Shown here one piece after another: positions 35,595-44,221 of a stretch of 64,000 bases of DNA. A model generated the notes under the pieces. The model did not search any database and was not told the DNA's origin. It saw only the letters and a program-made list of their open reading frames with translations. Each line of letters begins with the position of its first letter. The stretch's first letter is position 1. The position numbers and the translations under genes were made by a program. The DNA lies in NCBI RefSeq assembly GCF_030817535.1, contig NZ_JAUSZL010000002.1, forward strand, positions 7,812,001-7,876,000, read 5' to 3'. Source of the stretch: Streptomyces sp. V3I8. Its GTDB lineage: Bacteria; Actinomycetota; Actinomycetes; Streptomycetales; Streptomycetaceae.

Positions 35595-36707
35595 ATGCGC
35601 TTTCCCTGGGACGGCGGTGACGTGGCGGACCTGCCGACGATCGGCGCCGCCGTCGACACGCTGCCGGACCTGTCGCGATCGGACCGGCCACCGGGCGCCC
35701 GGCTGCGGATCGCCCGCACCCGAGCCATGGCGTTCCGCGTCGAGTTCGCCGTGACGGGCACGCCGGACAGCGTCACCACCTGCCCCCTGGTCACCCTGCC
35801 CTACCCCACGCGGTTCGGCCTGTTCCGCGCGTCGCGCGCCATCGCCCCCTTCCTGTCGATCACCAATCGCATGCTGGTGATCCGCTGGCACGACAGCGAC
35901 GGCCGCCCCAGGGTGCTGCTCTTCGAACCGAGCGACGTCGAACGGGGCCGCTACACCCCCTACTTCGACGACCTGAGCCGCAGGACACCGGGCTTCGTCG
36001 AGCGGCGGGTGGTCCGCGAGCACGGCACCGTCCTCGGACACCTCGCGCGCCTGGGGATCCGGCCGGACGACGTCGACTACCTGATGTTCGACCATCTGCA
36101 CACCCAGGACCTGCGCCGCTGGGTCGGCACGACCGCCCACCAGGACGACCTCGGCGCGCAGCCGCGGGCCGCGTTCCCCCGCGCCAAGGTCATCGTCCAG
36201 CGCGACGAGCTGGCCGGCATGGCAGAGCTGCACCCGCTGCAGAAGCCCTGGTACCAGCCGGACGCCTACCGCCACGTCCCGCCGGAGGCGTTCCTGCCGA
36301 TCGACGGTGCGGTCGTCCTGGGGCCGGGCGTGGCCGTGATCAAGACGCCGGGACACGTCTTCGGCAACCAGAGCCTCGTCGTCAACACCTCGACGGGCAT
36401 CTGGGTCAGCAGCGAGAACGCCGTCGCCGCCGAGGCCCTCACCCCCGAGCACTCCGGGCTGCCCGGCGTCGCCGCCTGGGCGCGGCGGTGGCAGCAGGAA
36501 GTGGTGCTCAACGCGAACACCATCGAGACGACCGCCGACCAGTACAACTCGATCGTCCTGGAGAAGACGCTGGCCGACCCCAGCCGGGCCGACCCGCGGT
36601 TCCTCCAGTTCTTCCCCTCCAGCGAGCTGACCGGGGCCCGGACCGGTCCCGGCACCACACCCACGTTCAGCCACGGCCACATCACCCACGGCGTACAGCC
36701 GGTCTGA
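35595..36707 (+). CDS. MBL-fold hydrolase-like protein with altered metal motif
   Basis: 370-aa metallo-beta-lactamase-fold protein. The usual HxHxDH zinc motif is replaced by DHLHTQD (166-172), keeping HxH but not the following DH. A later His is in KTPGHVFGNQSLV, and the bridging Asp is replaced in WVSSENAVAAEA. The metal site therefore differs from standard lactonases or lactamases. ATG 35595 follows AAGGAAGGAG. First gene of a three-gene operon under the divergent TetR; 11 bp to the SnoaL gene. Reaction unknown; hydrolase by fold only. Confidence 0.75.
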   Translation: MRFPWDGGDVADLPTIGAAVDTLPDLSRSDRPPGARLRIARTRAMAFRVEFAVTGTPDSVTTCPLVTLPYPTRFGLFRASRAIAPFLSITNRMLVIRWHDSDGRPRVLLFEPSDVERGRYTPYFDDLSRRTPGFVERRVVREHGTVLGHLARLGIRPDDVDYLMFDHLHTQDLRRWVGTTAHQDDLGAQPRAAFPRAKVIVQRDELAGMAELHPLQKPWYQPDAYRHVPPEAFLPIDGAVVLGPGVAVIKTPGHVFGNQSLVVNTSTGIWVSSENAVAAEALTPEHSGLPGVAAWARRWQQEVVLNANTIETTADQYNSIVLEKTLADPSRADPRFLQFFPSSELTGARTGPGTTPTFSHGHITHGVQPV

Positions 36708-36718
36708 GAGGCGCACCC

Positions 36719-37279
36719 ATGTCGCGATTCACCCTGCCGTCCGAGGACGTCCTGCGGGCCCGGGAGAAGCTCGTGCTCGACCACTTCCACGACGAGGTCC
36801 GCCAGGACTGGGACGCCACACTGTCGACGTTCCCGCACCCGCACTACGAACTGATCGCCCAGATGACCGTCCACGACGGCGACGGGGAGGTGCGTGACTA
36901 CTACCAGGACACGCGTGTGGCGTTCCCCGACCAGAACCACGAGATCATCGCGTTCCGGCACAGTGCCGACGCCGTGATCGTGGAGTTCTGGCTGCTCGGC
37001 ACCCACGGCGGACCGCTCGGCAGGATACCGCCGACCGGATCGAGGCACCGCACCCGCATGACGGCGTACTTCATCTTCGACGAGCACGAGAACCTCGTCA
37101 CCGAGCGGGTCTACTTCGACCAGCTCACCATCCTCAAGCAGCTCGTCGGCGGCGTCGACCGGCGCAGCCCGCGGGGGCTGCTCAAGCTGGCGCGCATCGT
37201 CAAGGGGATCCTCGCGATGTCCGGTGGTGCCCCCGACCCGAGGCTGCTCGAGACCACGCCGCCCGACTTCGTGCGCTGA
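36719..37279 (+). CDS. SnoaL/NTF2-fold protein
   Basis: 186-aa protein with the cone-shaped SnoaL-like/NTF2 fold pattern: HFHDEVRQDWDATLSTFPHPHYEL, then VRDYYQDTRVAFPDQNHEIIAF and RMTAYFIFDEHENLVTERVYFD. Relatives are ester cyclases, polyketide cyclases, isomerases and many unassigned enzymes. The C-terminal 45 residues (LLKLARIVKGILAMSGG) extend beyond the usual domain. The middle position between two MBL-fold genes suggests all three act on one compound (inference). Confidence 0.8.
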   Translation: MSRFTLPSEDVLRAREKLVLDHFHDEVRQDWDATLSTFPHPHYELIAQMTVHDGDGEVRDYYQDTRVAFPDQNHEIIAFRHSADAVIVEFWLLGTHGGPLGRIPPTGSRHRTRMTAYFIFDEHENLVTERVYFDQLTILKQLVGGVDRRSPRGLLKLARIVKGILAMSGGAPDPRLLETTPPDFVR

Positions 37280-37292
37280 CGGAGGGATCCGG

Positions 37293-38084
37293 ATGAAGGT
37301 CCACCACCTGAACTGCGGCACCATGCGTCCCTGGGGCGCGCCCGAAGGGCTGGTCTGCCACGTCCTGCTCGTGGAGACGGCCACCGGACTCGCGCTCGTC
37401 GACAGCGGTGTGGGGCTCCTCGACCGTGCCGCGCCCGGCCGGCGGTTCGGACCGGCCCGGCACCTGGTGCGCCCCGTGTTCGAGGAGGCAGAGACGGCCG
37501 TCCGGCAGGTCGAGCGGCTCGGCCTCGACCCGGCGGACGTACGCCACATCGTGCTGACCCACTTCGACGCCGACCACGCCGGAGGGCTGGCCGACTTCCC
37601 CCGGGCGCGCGTCCACCTCACCGACGCCGAGGCCACCGCGGCGCTCGCGCCCGGCACCCGGACCGAGAAGGGACGCTACCGGCCCGCCCAGCGCGCCCAC
37701 GGCCCCGAACTCGTCCGTCATCCAGCGGGTGCGGGCGAGTCGTGGCGCGGGTTCCCGGCCGCCACCGAACTCACCGGCATCGCGCCCGGCGTCGTGCTGA
37801 TCGGCCTGCCCGGCCACACCCGCGGGCACGCCGCCGTGGCCGTCGACGCCGGTGACCACTGGGTGCTCCACGCCGGTGACGCGTTCTACCACCGCGGCCA
37901 GATCGACGGCACCACCAGGCCGCCGAGGTCGCTGCTCGCGATGGAACGCGCCGTCGCCCACGACCGCCGCGCCGTGCGGGCCAACCACGAGCGGCTCGCC
38001 GAGTTGTGGCGCGCCGGCGCCGACGACCTCCTGCTCGTCAACGCCCACGACCCGGGCCTCCTCGCCGCGGCCCGGGCCCGGTAG
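37293..38084 (+). CDS. MBL-fold metallohydrolase
   Basis: 263-aa MBL-fold hydrolase of the lactonase/glyoxalase-like group. The metal motif THFDADHAGG (about 89-98) is the HxDxDH variant found in many quorum-quenching-type lactonases; a second His is in GLPGHTRGHAAVAV and the bridging Asp in HAGDAFYH. ATG 37293 follows GGAGGGATCC, 13 bp after the SnoaL gene. Last gene of the operon. Unlike the first MBL gene, this one has a complete metal site. Confidence 0.85.
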   Translation: MKVHHLNCGTMRPWGAPEGLVCHVLLVETATGLALVDSGVGLLDRAAPGRRFGPARHLVRPVFEEAETAVRQVERLGLDPADVRHIVLTHFDADHAGGLADFPRARVHLTDAEATAALAPGTRTEKGRYRPAQRAHGPELVRHPAGAGESWRGFPAATELTGIAPGVVLIGLPGHTRGHAAVAVDAGDHWVLHAGDAFYHRGQIDGTTRPPRSLLAMERAVAHDRRAVRANHERLAELWRAGADDLLLVNAHDPGLLAAARAR

Positions 38085-38088
38085 GGGA

Positions 38089-38106
38089 CGGCCGTGCGTA
38101 CGGCCG
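38089..38106. terminator. Hairpin between MBL operon and icmF
   Basis: CGGCCGT (38089-38095) and ACGGCCG (38100-38106) form a perfect 7-bp stem around GCGT in the 31-bp gap between two convergent genes. Confidence 0.55.
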
Positions 38107-38115
38107 CGGCGGTGC

Positions 38116-41100
38116 TCACACGTTGCGCCGGTACTCTCCGCCGACCTCGAAGAAGGCTTCGGTGATCTGCCGCAGCGAACAGACCCGGGCGGCGTCCATC
38201 AGGACCGCGAAGACGTTGTCGCCGTTGATCGCCGCTTCCTTCAGCCTGGTGATGGCCTGTGCGGCCTCCGCGCCGTGCGCGGCCTGGAAGTCGCGGACCC
38301 GCCGCAGCTGCGACTCCTTCTCCGTGCGCGTGGCGCGAGCGAGTTCGACCTCCCCGCCCCCGGGCTCGTCGCCGGGCCGGCGGAAGGTGTTCACGCCGAT
38401 GATCGGCAGCGAACCGTCGTGCTTGCGCTGCTCGTACAGCATCGACTCGTCCTGGATACGGCCCCGCTGGTAACCGGTCTCCATGGCGCCCAGCACCCCG
38501 CCCCGCTCGTTGATGCGGTCGAACTCGTCGAGCACCGCCCGCTCGACCAGGTCGGTGAGCTGGTCGATGACGAACGAGCCCTGCAGCGGGTTCTCGTTCA
38601 TCGCGAGGCCCCACTCGCGGTTGATGATGAGCTGGATCGCCAGGGCCCGGCGCACCGACTCCGCGGACGGGGTGGTGACGGCCTCGTCGTAGGCGTTGGT
38701 GTGCAGGGAGTTGGCGTTGTCGTAGATGGCGATCAGCGCCTGCAGGGTGGTGCGGATGTCGTTGAAGTCCATCTCCTGGGCGTGCAGGGACCGGCCCGAG
38801 GTCTGGACGTGGTACTTCAGCTTCTGCGAACGCTCGCCCGCGCCGTACCTCTCCTTCATCGCGACGGCCCAGATCCGGCGGGCGACCCGGCCGAGGACCG
38901 AGTACTCCGGGTCCATGCCGTTGGAGAAGAAGAACGACAGGTTGGGCGCGAAGTCGTCGATGTCCATGCCGCGGGCCAGGTAGGCCTCGACGTAGGTGAA
39001 CCCGTTGGCGAGGGTGAACGCGAGCTGGCTGATCGGGTTCGCGCCCGCTTCGGCGATGTGGTAGCCGGAGATGGACACCGAGTAGAAGTTGCGGACCCGG
39101 TTGGCGATGAACCACTCCTGGATGTCGGCCATCATCCGCAGGGAGAACTCGGTCGAGAACAGGCAGGTGTTCTGTCCCTGGTCCTCCTTGAGGATGTCGG
39201 CCTGCACCGTGCCCCGCACGGTCGCCAGCGCGTGCGCGCGCAGGTCGGCGGCCTCCGCGGGGGAGGGGTCGCGGCCCTCGGCGGCGCGGAACGCCTCGAT
39301 CCGCTGGTCGATCACGGTGTTGAGGAAGAACGCCAGCACGGTGGGCGCCGGACCGTTGATCGTCATCGACACCGAGGTCGTCGGCGCGACCAGGTCGAAG
39401 CCGTCGTAGAGGGCCTTCATGTCCTCCAGGGTCGCCACCGACACTCCGGAGGTCCCGACCTTGCCGTAGATGTCGGGACGCTCGTCGGGATCACGGCCGT
39501 ACAGGGTCACCGAGTCGAACGCGGTGGACAGCCGGGTGGCGGGCTGCCCCTCGGACAGCAGCTTGAAGCGCCGGTTGGTGCGGAACGGATCACCCTCCCC
39601 GGCGAACATACGGGCCGGGTCCTCGCCGTCGCGCTTGAACGGGAACACTCCCGCGGTGAACGGGAAGCGGCCGGGCAGGTTCTCCCGCCGCCAGAACCTG
39701 ACCAGTTCCCCGTGGTCGGTGAAGCCGGGCAGCGCCACCCGGGGCACCCTGTTGCCGGACAGGGACTCACGGGTCAGTTCGGTACGGATCTCCTTGTCCC
39801 GGATCCGCACGACCTGCTCGTCGCCCGAGTAGGACTCCACGACGGCCGGCCAGTTCTCGATCTGCTCCGCGACCTCGGGCCGCAGTTGCTTGCGTGCCCG
39901 GTCGAGCAGCGCCTCCACGTTCCCCGCGTCGGAGCCGGCGTCGGCGAGCTCGCCCCTGACCGCGTCCAGCCGCTGGACGCGCCGCGCCGTCTCGGCGAGC
40001 GCCTCGGTCTCGGCGTGGTACGCGCGGACCGTCCCGGTGATCTCGGCGAGGTAGCGCACCCGGTCCGCGGGCACCACCTGCCGGATTCCGGAGGAATGGC
40101 GTACGTCCACCCGCGGCAGGGCGCCCTCGGACACCGGCAGTCCCCGCTCGGCCAGCACGGCCTTGAGGTGCTGGTGCAGGGCGGTGACGCCGTCGTCGTT
40201 GAACGTCGCCGCGGAGGTGCCGAACACCGGCATGTCCTCGGGCCGTTTGTCGAACGCCTCACGGTTGCGCACCAGCTGGCGGCCCACGTCGCGCATCGCG
40301 TCCTTCGCGCCGCGCCGTTCGAACTTGTTGATGGCGACGACGTCGGCGAAGTCGAGCATGTCGATCTTCTCCAGCTGCGAGGCGGCGCCGAACTCCGGTG
40401 TCATCACATACAGCGAGGCGTCCACGAACGGCACGATCGCCGCGTCGCCCTGCCCGATCCCCGGCGTCTCCACGATCACCAGGTCGAAGCCCGCCGCCTT
40501 GACGACATCGATCACGTCGGACAGGTGCTCGGGCAACTCGTGGCTGCCGCGGGTGGCGAGACTCCTGAAGAGGATCTGGTCCCCGTCGAGGGAGTTCATC
40601 CGGATCCGGTCGCCGAGCAGGGCTCCGCCGCCCCGGCGGCGCGTCGGGTCGACCGCGATCACCGCGATCCGCAGTTTGCCGCGCTGGTCGAGGCGGAACC
40701 GGCGTACCAGCTCGTCGGTCAGCGAGGACTTGCCGGAGCCGCCGGTGCCGGTGATGCCCAGGACCGGTGTGATGCGCTCCGCCGCGGCCAGGCGCACCCG
40801 CTGGGTGAACTCCGCCGGCAGTTTGCCCAGCTCCGCGCCGGTGACGGCGCGGGCGATCGAGAACCGGTCGCCGGCGAGCAGGGCGGCGGCGTCGGCGGGT
40901 TTGCTGTCCCAGAGGTCGAAGTCGCACTCCTTCACGACGGAGTTGACCATCCCGGCCAGGCCCATGCGCTGGCCGTCCTCGGGGGAGAAGATGGTCACGC
41001 CGCTCGCCCGCAGCCGGGTGATCTCCTCGGGCACGATCACCCCGCCGCCGCCCCCGACCACCCGGATGTGGTCCGCTCCCTGCCGGCGCAGCGACTCGAC

Positions 41101-41343
41101 CAGGTACTCGAAGTACTCGACGTGTCCGCCCTGGTAGGACGAGACGGCCACGCCGTGCACGTCCTCCTCGAGCGCAGCGTCCACCACCTCCTGAACCGAC
41201 CGGTTGTGCCCGAGATGGATCACCTCGGCGCCCTGGGACTGGAAGATCCGCCGCATGATGTTGATCGACGCGTCGTGACCGTCGAACAGCGCCGAGGCGG
41301 TGACCAGACGGACGGGGTGCACGGGCCGGTGCAGGTCGCGCAT
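38116..41343 (-). CDS. icmF: Fused isobutyryl-CoA mutase IcmF
   Basis: 1075-aa fusion that interconverts isobutyryl-CoA and n-butyryl-CoA using adenosylcobalamin. The B12-binding domain is at the N-terminus (LFDGHDASIN, His23 as the base-off ligand; S/TxL further on), then a MeaI-type G-protein chaperone with Walker A GTGGSGKS (199-206) and VETPGIGQGD, then the methylmalonyl-CoA-mutase-like TIM barrel (STAFDSVTLYGRDPDERPDIYGKVG, QTSGRSLHAQEMDFNDIRTT). ATG 41343 has GGGAAGG upstream. It feeds valine and fatty-acid carbon into butyryl-CoA for polyketides. It stands alone; a palindrome overlaps its promoter. Confidence 0.95.
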   Translation of the reverse strand: MRDLHRPVHPVRLVTASALFDGHDASINIMRRIFQSQGAEVIHLGHNRSVQEVVDAALEEDVHGVAVSSYQGGHVEYFEYLVESLRRQGADHIRVVGGGGGVIVPEEITRLRASGVTIFSPEDGQRMGLAGMVNSVVKECDFDLWDSKPADAAALLAGDRFSIARAVTGAELGKLPAEFTQRVRLAAAERITPVLGITGTGGSGKSSLTDELVRRFRLDQRGKLRIAVIAVDPTRRRGGGALLGDRIRMNSLDGDQILFRSLATRGSHELPEHLSDVIDVVKAAGFDLVIVETPGIGQGDAAIVPFVDASLYVMTPEFGAASQLEKIDMLDFADVVAINKFERRGAKDAMRDVGRQLVRNREAFDKRPEDMPVFGTSAATFNDDGVTALHQHLKAVLAERGLPVSEGALPRVDVRHSSGIRQVVPADRVRYLAEITGTVRAYHAETEALAETARRVQRLDAVRGELADAGSDAGNVEALLDRARKQLRPEVAEQIENWPAVVESYSGDEQVVRIRDKEIRTELTRESLSGNRVPRVALPGFTDHGELVRFWRRENLPGRFPFTAGVFPFKRDGEDPARMFAGEGDPFRTNRRFKLLSEGQPATRLSTAFDSVTLYGRDPDERPDIYGKVGTSGVSVATLEDMKALYDGFDLVAPTTSVSMTINGPAPTVLAFFLNTVIDQRIEAFRAAEGRDPSPAEAADLRAHALATVRGTVQADILKEDQGQNTCLFSTEFSLRMMADIQEWFIANRVRNFYSVSISGYHIAEAGANPISQLAFTLANGFTYVEAYLARGMDIDDFAPNLSFFFSNGMDPEYSVLGRVARRIWAVAMKERYGAGERSQKLKYHVQTSGRSLHAQEMDFNDIRTTLQALIAIYDNANSLHTNAYDEAVTTPSAESVRRALAIQLIINREWGLAMNENPLQGSFVIDQLTDLVERAVLDEFDRINERGGVLGAMETGYQRGRIQDESMLYEQRKHDGSLPIIGVNTFRRPGDEPGGGEVELARATRTEKESQLRRVRDFQAAHGAEAAQAITRLKEAAINGDNVFAVLMDAARVCSLRQITEAFFEVGGEYRRNV

Positions 41344-41387
41344 GAGGGGCCTTCCCAAAGCACTTCGGAAGAGTGGTGACACCAAGG

Positions 41388-41403
41388 ATAGTAGGACGTC
41401 CTA
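41388..41403 (-). promoter_or_regulatory. icmF promoter palindrome
   Basis: The perfect 12-bp palindrome TAGGACGTCCTA (41392-41403) overlaps a minus-strand -10-like TACTAT (41393-41388), 45-60 bp before the icmF start. Likely repressor site; no clear -35 was found. Confidence 0.55.
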
Positions 41404-41471
41404 GTACTTCATGGCGAGGCGGTACGGCGGCAGGCCCGGCCGGCAAGCCGGGGCCGGGCCTGCGCCGGGGG

Positions 41472-42236
41472 TCAGTACCTGCCCGCGAGCTCCCGCAGCA
41501 CGGCGTGCGCCTCCAGCAGCGACGGGCCGTACCAGGTGATCAGCCGACCGCTCACCAGGCGGGTCGGGGCGGTGCGGAAGGCTTCGGGCCCGTCCCGCTC
41601 ACCGAACGCGTACGGCTCGTCGGGCAGCAGGACGACGTCCACGTCCGGCCGGTCGATCCGCTCCAGGGCCATGTGCGGGTAGCGGTCCGCATGCGCGGCG
41701 AACGCGTTGGCGAGGCCGGCCCGGCGCAGCAGGTCGCCCGTGAAGGTGGACCGTCCGACCACCATCCAGGGATCGCGCCAGATCGGCACCGCCACGGTGG
41801 CGGCGACGTCGGGGGGAGGGCCGGCCCACAGGGCCCGGGCCTCGTCGAGCCAGTCGGGGACCGGGCCGCCCAGGGCCCGGGTGAACAGCCGGTCGAGCGA
41901 GGCCAGGGCCTGGGGGAGCGTCTCGACGACGGTGACCCACACCGGCACCCCCGCCGCGCGCAGCCGGGTGACGTCCAGTTCGCGGTTCTCCTCCTTGTTG
42001 GCGATCACGAGGTCGGGCCGCAGCCGGGAGATCGCCCCGCGGTCCGGGTTCTTCGTGCCCCGTACCCGGGTCACGTCGAGGTCGCCGGGGTGGGTGCACC
42101 AGTCGGTGGCCCCGACCAGCACGTCCGGCCGGGTGCGGGCGACCGCCTCCGTCAGGGACGGCACGAGGGACACCACCCGCCGCGGCCGGCGGGGCAGGTG
42201 CACGGCGGTTCCCATGTCGTCGCGCGGCGGCGTCAT
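41472..42236 (-). CDS. Helical-backbone metal/cobalamin receptor-like protein without signal
   Basis: 254-aa protein of the BtuF/helical-backbone metal receptor fold: RRVVSLVPSLTEAVA at the start, then DWCTHP, GTKNPDRGAISRLRPDLVIANKEENRELDV and DVVLLPDEPYAFGERD. Relatives bind cobalamin or metal chelates outside the membrane, but no signal peptide or lipobox is present. ATG 42236 is used; GTG 42254 is an alternative. No ABC permease or ATPase is adjacent. It follows the BNR gene by 31 bp and precedes the B12-dependent icmF, so a cytosolic cobalamin role is possible but unproven. Confidence 0.75.
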   Translation of the reverse strand: MTPPRDDMGTAVHLPRRPRRVVSLVPSLTEAVARTRPDVLVGATDWCTHPGDLDVTRVRGTKNPDRGAISRLRPDLVIANKEENRELDVTRLRAAGVPVWVTVVETLPQALASLDRLFTRALGGPVPDWLDEARALWAGPPPDVAATVAVPIWRDPWMVVGRSTFTGDLLRRAGLANAFAAHADRYPHMALERIDRPDVDVVLLPDEPYAFGERDGPEAFRTAPTRLVSGRLITWYGPSLLEAHAVLRELAGRY

Positions 42237-42267
42237 GACGCCGCTCGCCCGCACGCGGGCCGGGGGG

Positions 42268-43353
42268 TCAACCGATCACCGCGGCCCGTACGCAGAGCAC
42301 GTCCGGCAGATGGGAGGCCAGTTGCCGCCAGCTGTCCCCGTCGTCGGCCGACGCGAACACCTCGCCGTTGCGGTTGCCGAAGTACACGCCCGCCGGGTCC
42401 GCGTCGTCCGTGCACAGGGCGTCGCGCAGCACCGTGCCGTAGTGGTCCTCGTGCGGCAGCCCCGCCGACAGCGGTTCCCAGCTCTTGCCCGCGTCCGCCG
42501 TACGGAAGACACGACATCGGCGGTCCGCCGGGACCCGGTCCGAGTCGGCGGTGATGGGGAACACGTAGGCGGTGTCGCCGCGGCGGGGATGGGCGGCCGC
42601 GGCGAAGCCGAACGTGGACGGCAGGCCCTCGCCGATGTCCGTCCAGTGCGTCCCCGCGTCGTCGCTGCGGTACACGCCCCAGTGGTTCTGCAGATAGAGC
42701 CGGTCCGGTGTCACCGCGTCCCGGGCGACCTTGTGGACACACTGGCCGAACTCCGGATCCGGATCGGGCAGGAACACCGCCGACACGCCGGAGTTGGACG
42801 GCTCCCAGCTGTCCCCGCCGTCCTGCGTGCGGAAGACGCCGGCCGTGGAGACCGCGACCGTCATCGCCCGCGGGTCGCGGGCGTCGGTCAGGATGGTGTG
42901 CAGGCCCTCACCGCCGCCGCCCGGCACCCACCGCGAGCGCGTGGGGTGCTCCCAGAGGGGACGGACGAGCTCGAAGGACTCGCCGCGGTCCGCCGAACGG
43001 TACAGCGCCGCCGGTTCCGTACCCGCGTACACCACGTCCGGCTCGGACGCCGACGGGTGCAACTGCCAGACCCGCTCGAGCGAAGCGCCCGTATCCTTGG
43101 GGAACTTGACGGCCGCCTTGGCCGGCTCGGTCCAGGTGCGGCCCAGGTCGTCGGAGTGGAACACGGACGGCCCCCAGTGGGCGCTGTCGCCCCCGACGAG
43201 CAGCCGCGGCACGGCCCGGCGGGTGTCGATCGCGACCGAATAGACCGCCTGTGCGTTGAAGTACGGGCTTTCGTCGAACTCCCAGGCGCCATTGCGCCGC
43301 CGTGCCACGAACAGCCCCTTGCGTGTGCCCACGGCGAGCAGAACTGCGGTCAT
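42268..43353 (-). CDS. BNR/WD40-like repeat protein (sialidase-fold propeller)
   Basis: 361-aa propeller with repeated Asp-box-like units (FHSDDLGRTWTE, YRSADRGESFE, FRTQDGGDSWEP, YRSDDAGTHWTD, FRTADAGKSWEP, FASADDGDSWRQ). Such proteins include sialidases and photosystem assembly-like factors; the catalytic Arg triad cannot be assigned. No signal peptide, so cytoplasmic. ATG 43353 has GGAGGTGGCCGGT upstream; a longer GTG start at 43419 is rejected for that reason. Likely co-transcribed with the receptor-like gene. Confidence 0.8.
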   Translation of the reverse strand: MTAVLLAVGTRKGLFVARRRNGAWEFDESPYFNAQAVYSVAIDTRRAVPRLLVGGDSAHWGPSVFHSDDLGRTWTEPAKAAVKFPKDTGASLERVWQLHPSASEPDVVYAGTEPAALYRSADRGESFELVRPLWEHPTRSRWVPGGGGEGLHTILTDARDPRAMTVAVSTAGVFRTQDGGDSWEPSNSGVSAVFLPDPDPEFGQCVHKVARDAVTPDRLYLQNHWGVYRSDDAGTHWTDIGEGLPSTFGFAAAAHPRRGDTAYVFPITADSDRVPADRRCRVFRTADAGKSWEPLSAGLPHEDHYGTVLRDALCTDDADPAGVYFGNRNGEVFASADDGDSWRQLASHLPDVLCVRAAVIG

Positions 43354-43565
43354 ACCGGCCACCTCCGGACGTCGTTGTCTCAGGTACCGGCCAGTCTGCA
43401 CCCCGGCACTGACAGTCACCCCCCGGACGGCGTTCCGGTGCAGGTCAGGACGTTTTCACGAGGTGCGGGCGCGGGGCGCCGGCCACCGGTGATGTGGGGA
43501 ACGTCTCCTGAGCAACCCGGCCCCCGTTCCCGTACGCAAGGGCACCCGGTGTGCGCGTGCGGCAC

Positions 43566-43600
43566 GAGGAGAGCGGCATGAGGAGAGCGGCATGAGGAGA
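43566..43600 (+). repeat. 14-bp tandem duplication at a ribosome binding site
   Basis: GAGGAGAGCGGCAT occurs at 43566-43579 and 43580-43593, followed by a partial copy GAGGAGAGG. Each unit carries a Shine-Dalgarno and an ATG; because 14 is not a multiple of three the two ATGs are in different frames, and only the second (43592) starts the membrane protein. Confidence 0.8.
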
Positions 43601-44179
43601 GGGGTCCCGATGGCGGCTTTGCGTGGTCCGAGGGCGTTGCTGTGGCGTTGGCGGCCCAACCCGCTGCGGCGGCGCAGCGACAGGGTCGAGGCCTGGACCG
43701 TGCTCGCCGTGTGGCTCCTCGCCCTGCTCACCGGGACACTCGCGGGGCTCTCGGTGACGCGGTCGGTCGAACAGGGCCTGGCGCGGGAGCGCGTCGAGTG
43801 GCGGCCCGTGACGGCGCGGCTCACCGGACACGCGCCCGGCACGGCGTCCGGCGCCGAGCAGGTGTGGGCCGAGGTCCGCTGGTCGGCGCCGGACGGTTCC
43901 GCGCACCTGGGGCGGGCCCGGGTGGAGCCCGGCAGCACGGCGGGCACCGCGGTCACCGTGTGGACCGACCCGCGGGGCCGTCTCGTCACCAGGCCCGTCA
44001 CGGAGGCCCAGGCGGCCCTGCGGGCAGGGCTGATCGGAACCCTCGCGGGCGCGGGCGCGGCGGTGGTGCCCCTCGCCGGCGGGCGGCTGGTCCGGGGCCG
44101 CCTGGAGCGGCGGCGGCTGGACCTGTGGGACACGGAGTGGGCGCGGGTCGGCCCTCGGTGGAGGTGGAGGACCGGCTGA
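43592..44179 (+). CDS. Rv1733c-like two-helix membrane protein
   Basis: 195-aa membrane protein with a short basic N-terminus (RRWRPNPLRRRSDRVE), a first transmembrane helix (WTVLAVWLLALLTGTLAGL), an extracytoplasmic domain with W-x-P-V-T patterns (WRPVTARLTGH, VWTDPRGRLVTRPVT), and a second helix (AGLIGTLAGAGAAVVPLAG). This is the layout of the Rv1733c family, dormancy-associated in mycobacteria and common in Streptomyces. Function unknown. ATG 43592 has a good ribosome binding site; ATG 43610 is also possible. Confidence 0.75.
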   Translation: MRRGVPMAALRGPRALLWRWRPNPLRRRSDRVEAWTVLAVWLLALLTGTLAGLSVTRSVEQGLARERVEWRPVTARLTGHAPGTASGAEQVWAEVRWSAPDGSAHLGRARVEPGSTAGTAVTVWTDPRGRLVTRPVTEAQAALRAGLIGTLAGAGAAVVPLAGGRLVRGRLERRRLDLWDTEWARVGPRWRWRTG

Positions 44180-44221
44180 GGGGACGTTCCCCCTCCGCCG
44201 GTCCACCGGGGACGGTTCCCG

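Noticed and set aside
38116..41385. Large plus-strand frame of 1175 codons over icmF
   Set aside because: It is antisense to icmF, whose B12, GTPase and mutase motifs are complete; the plus-strand product is His/Arg-rich and featureless.
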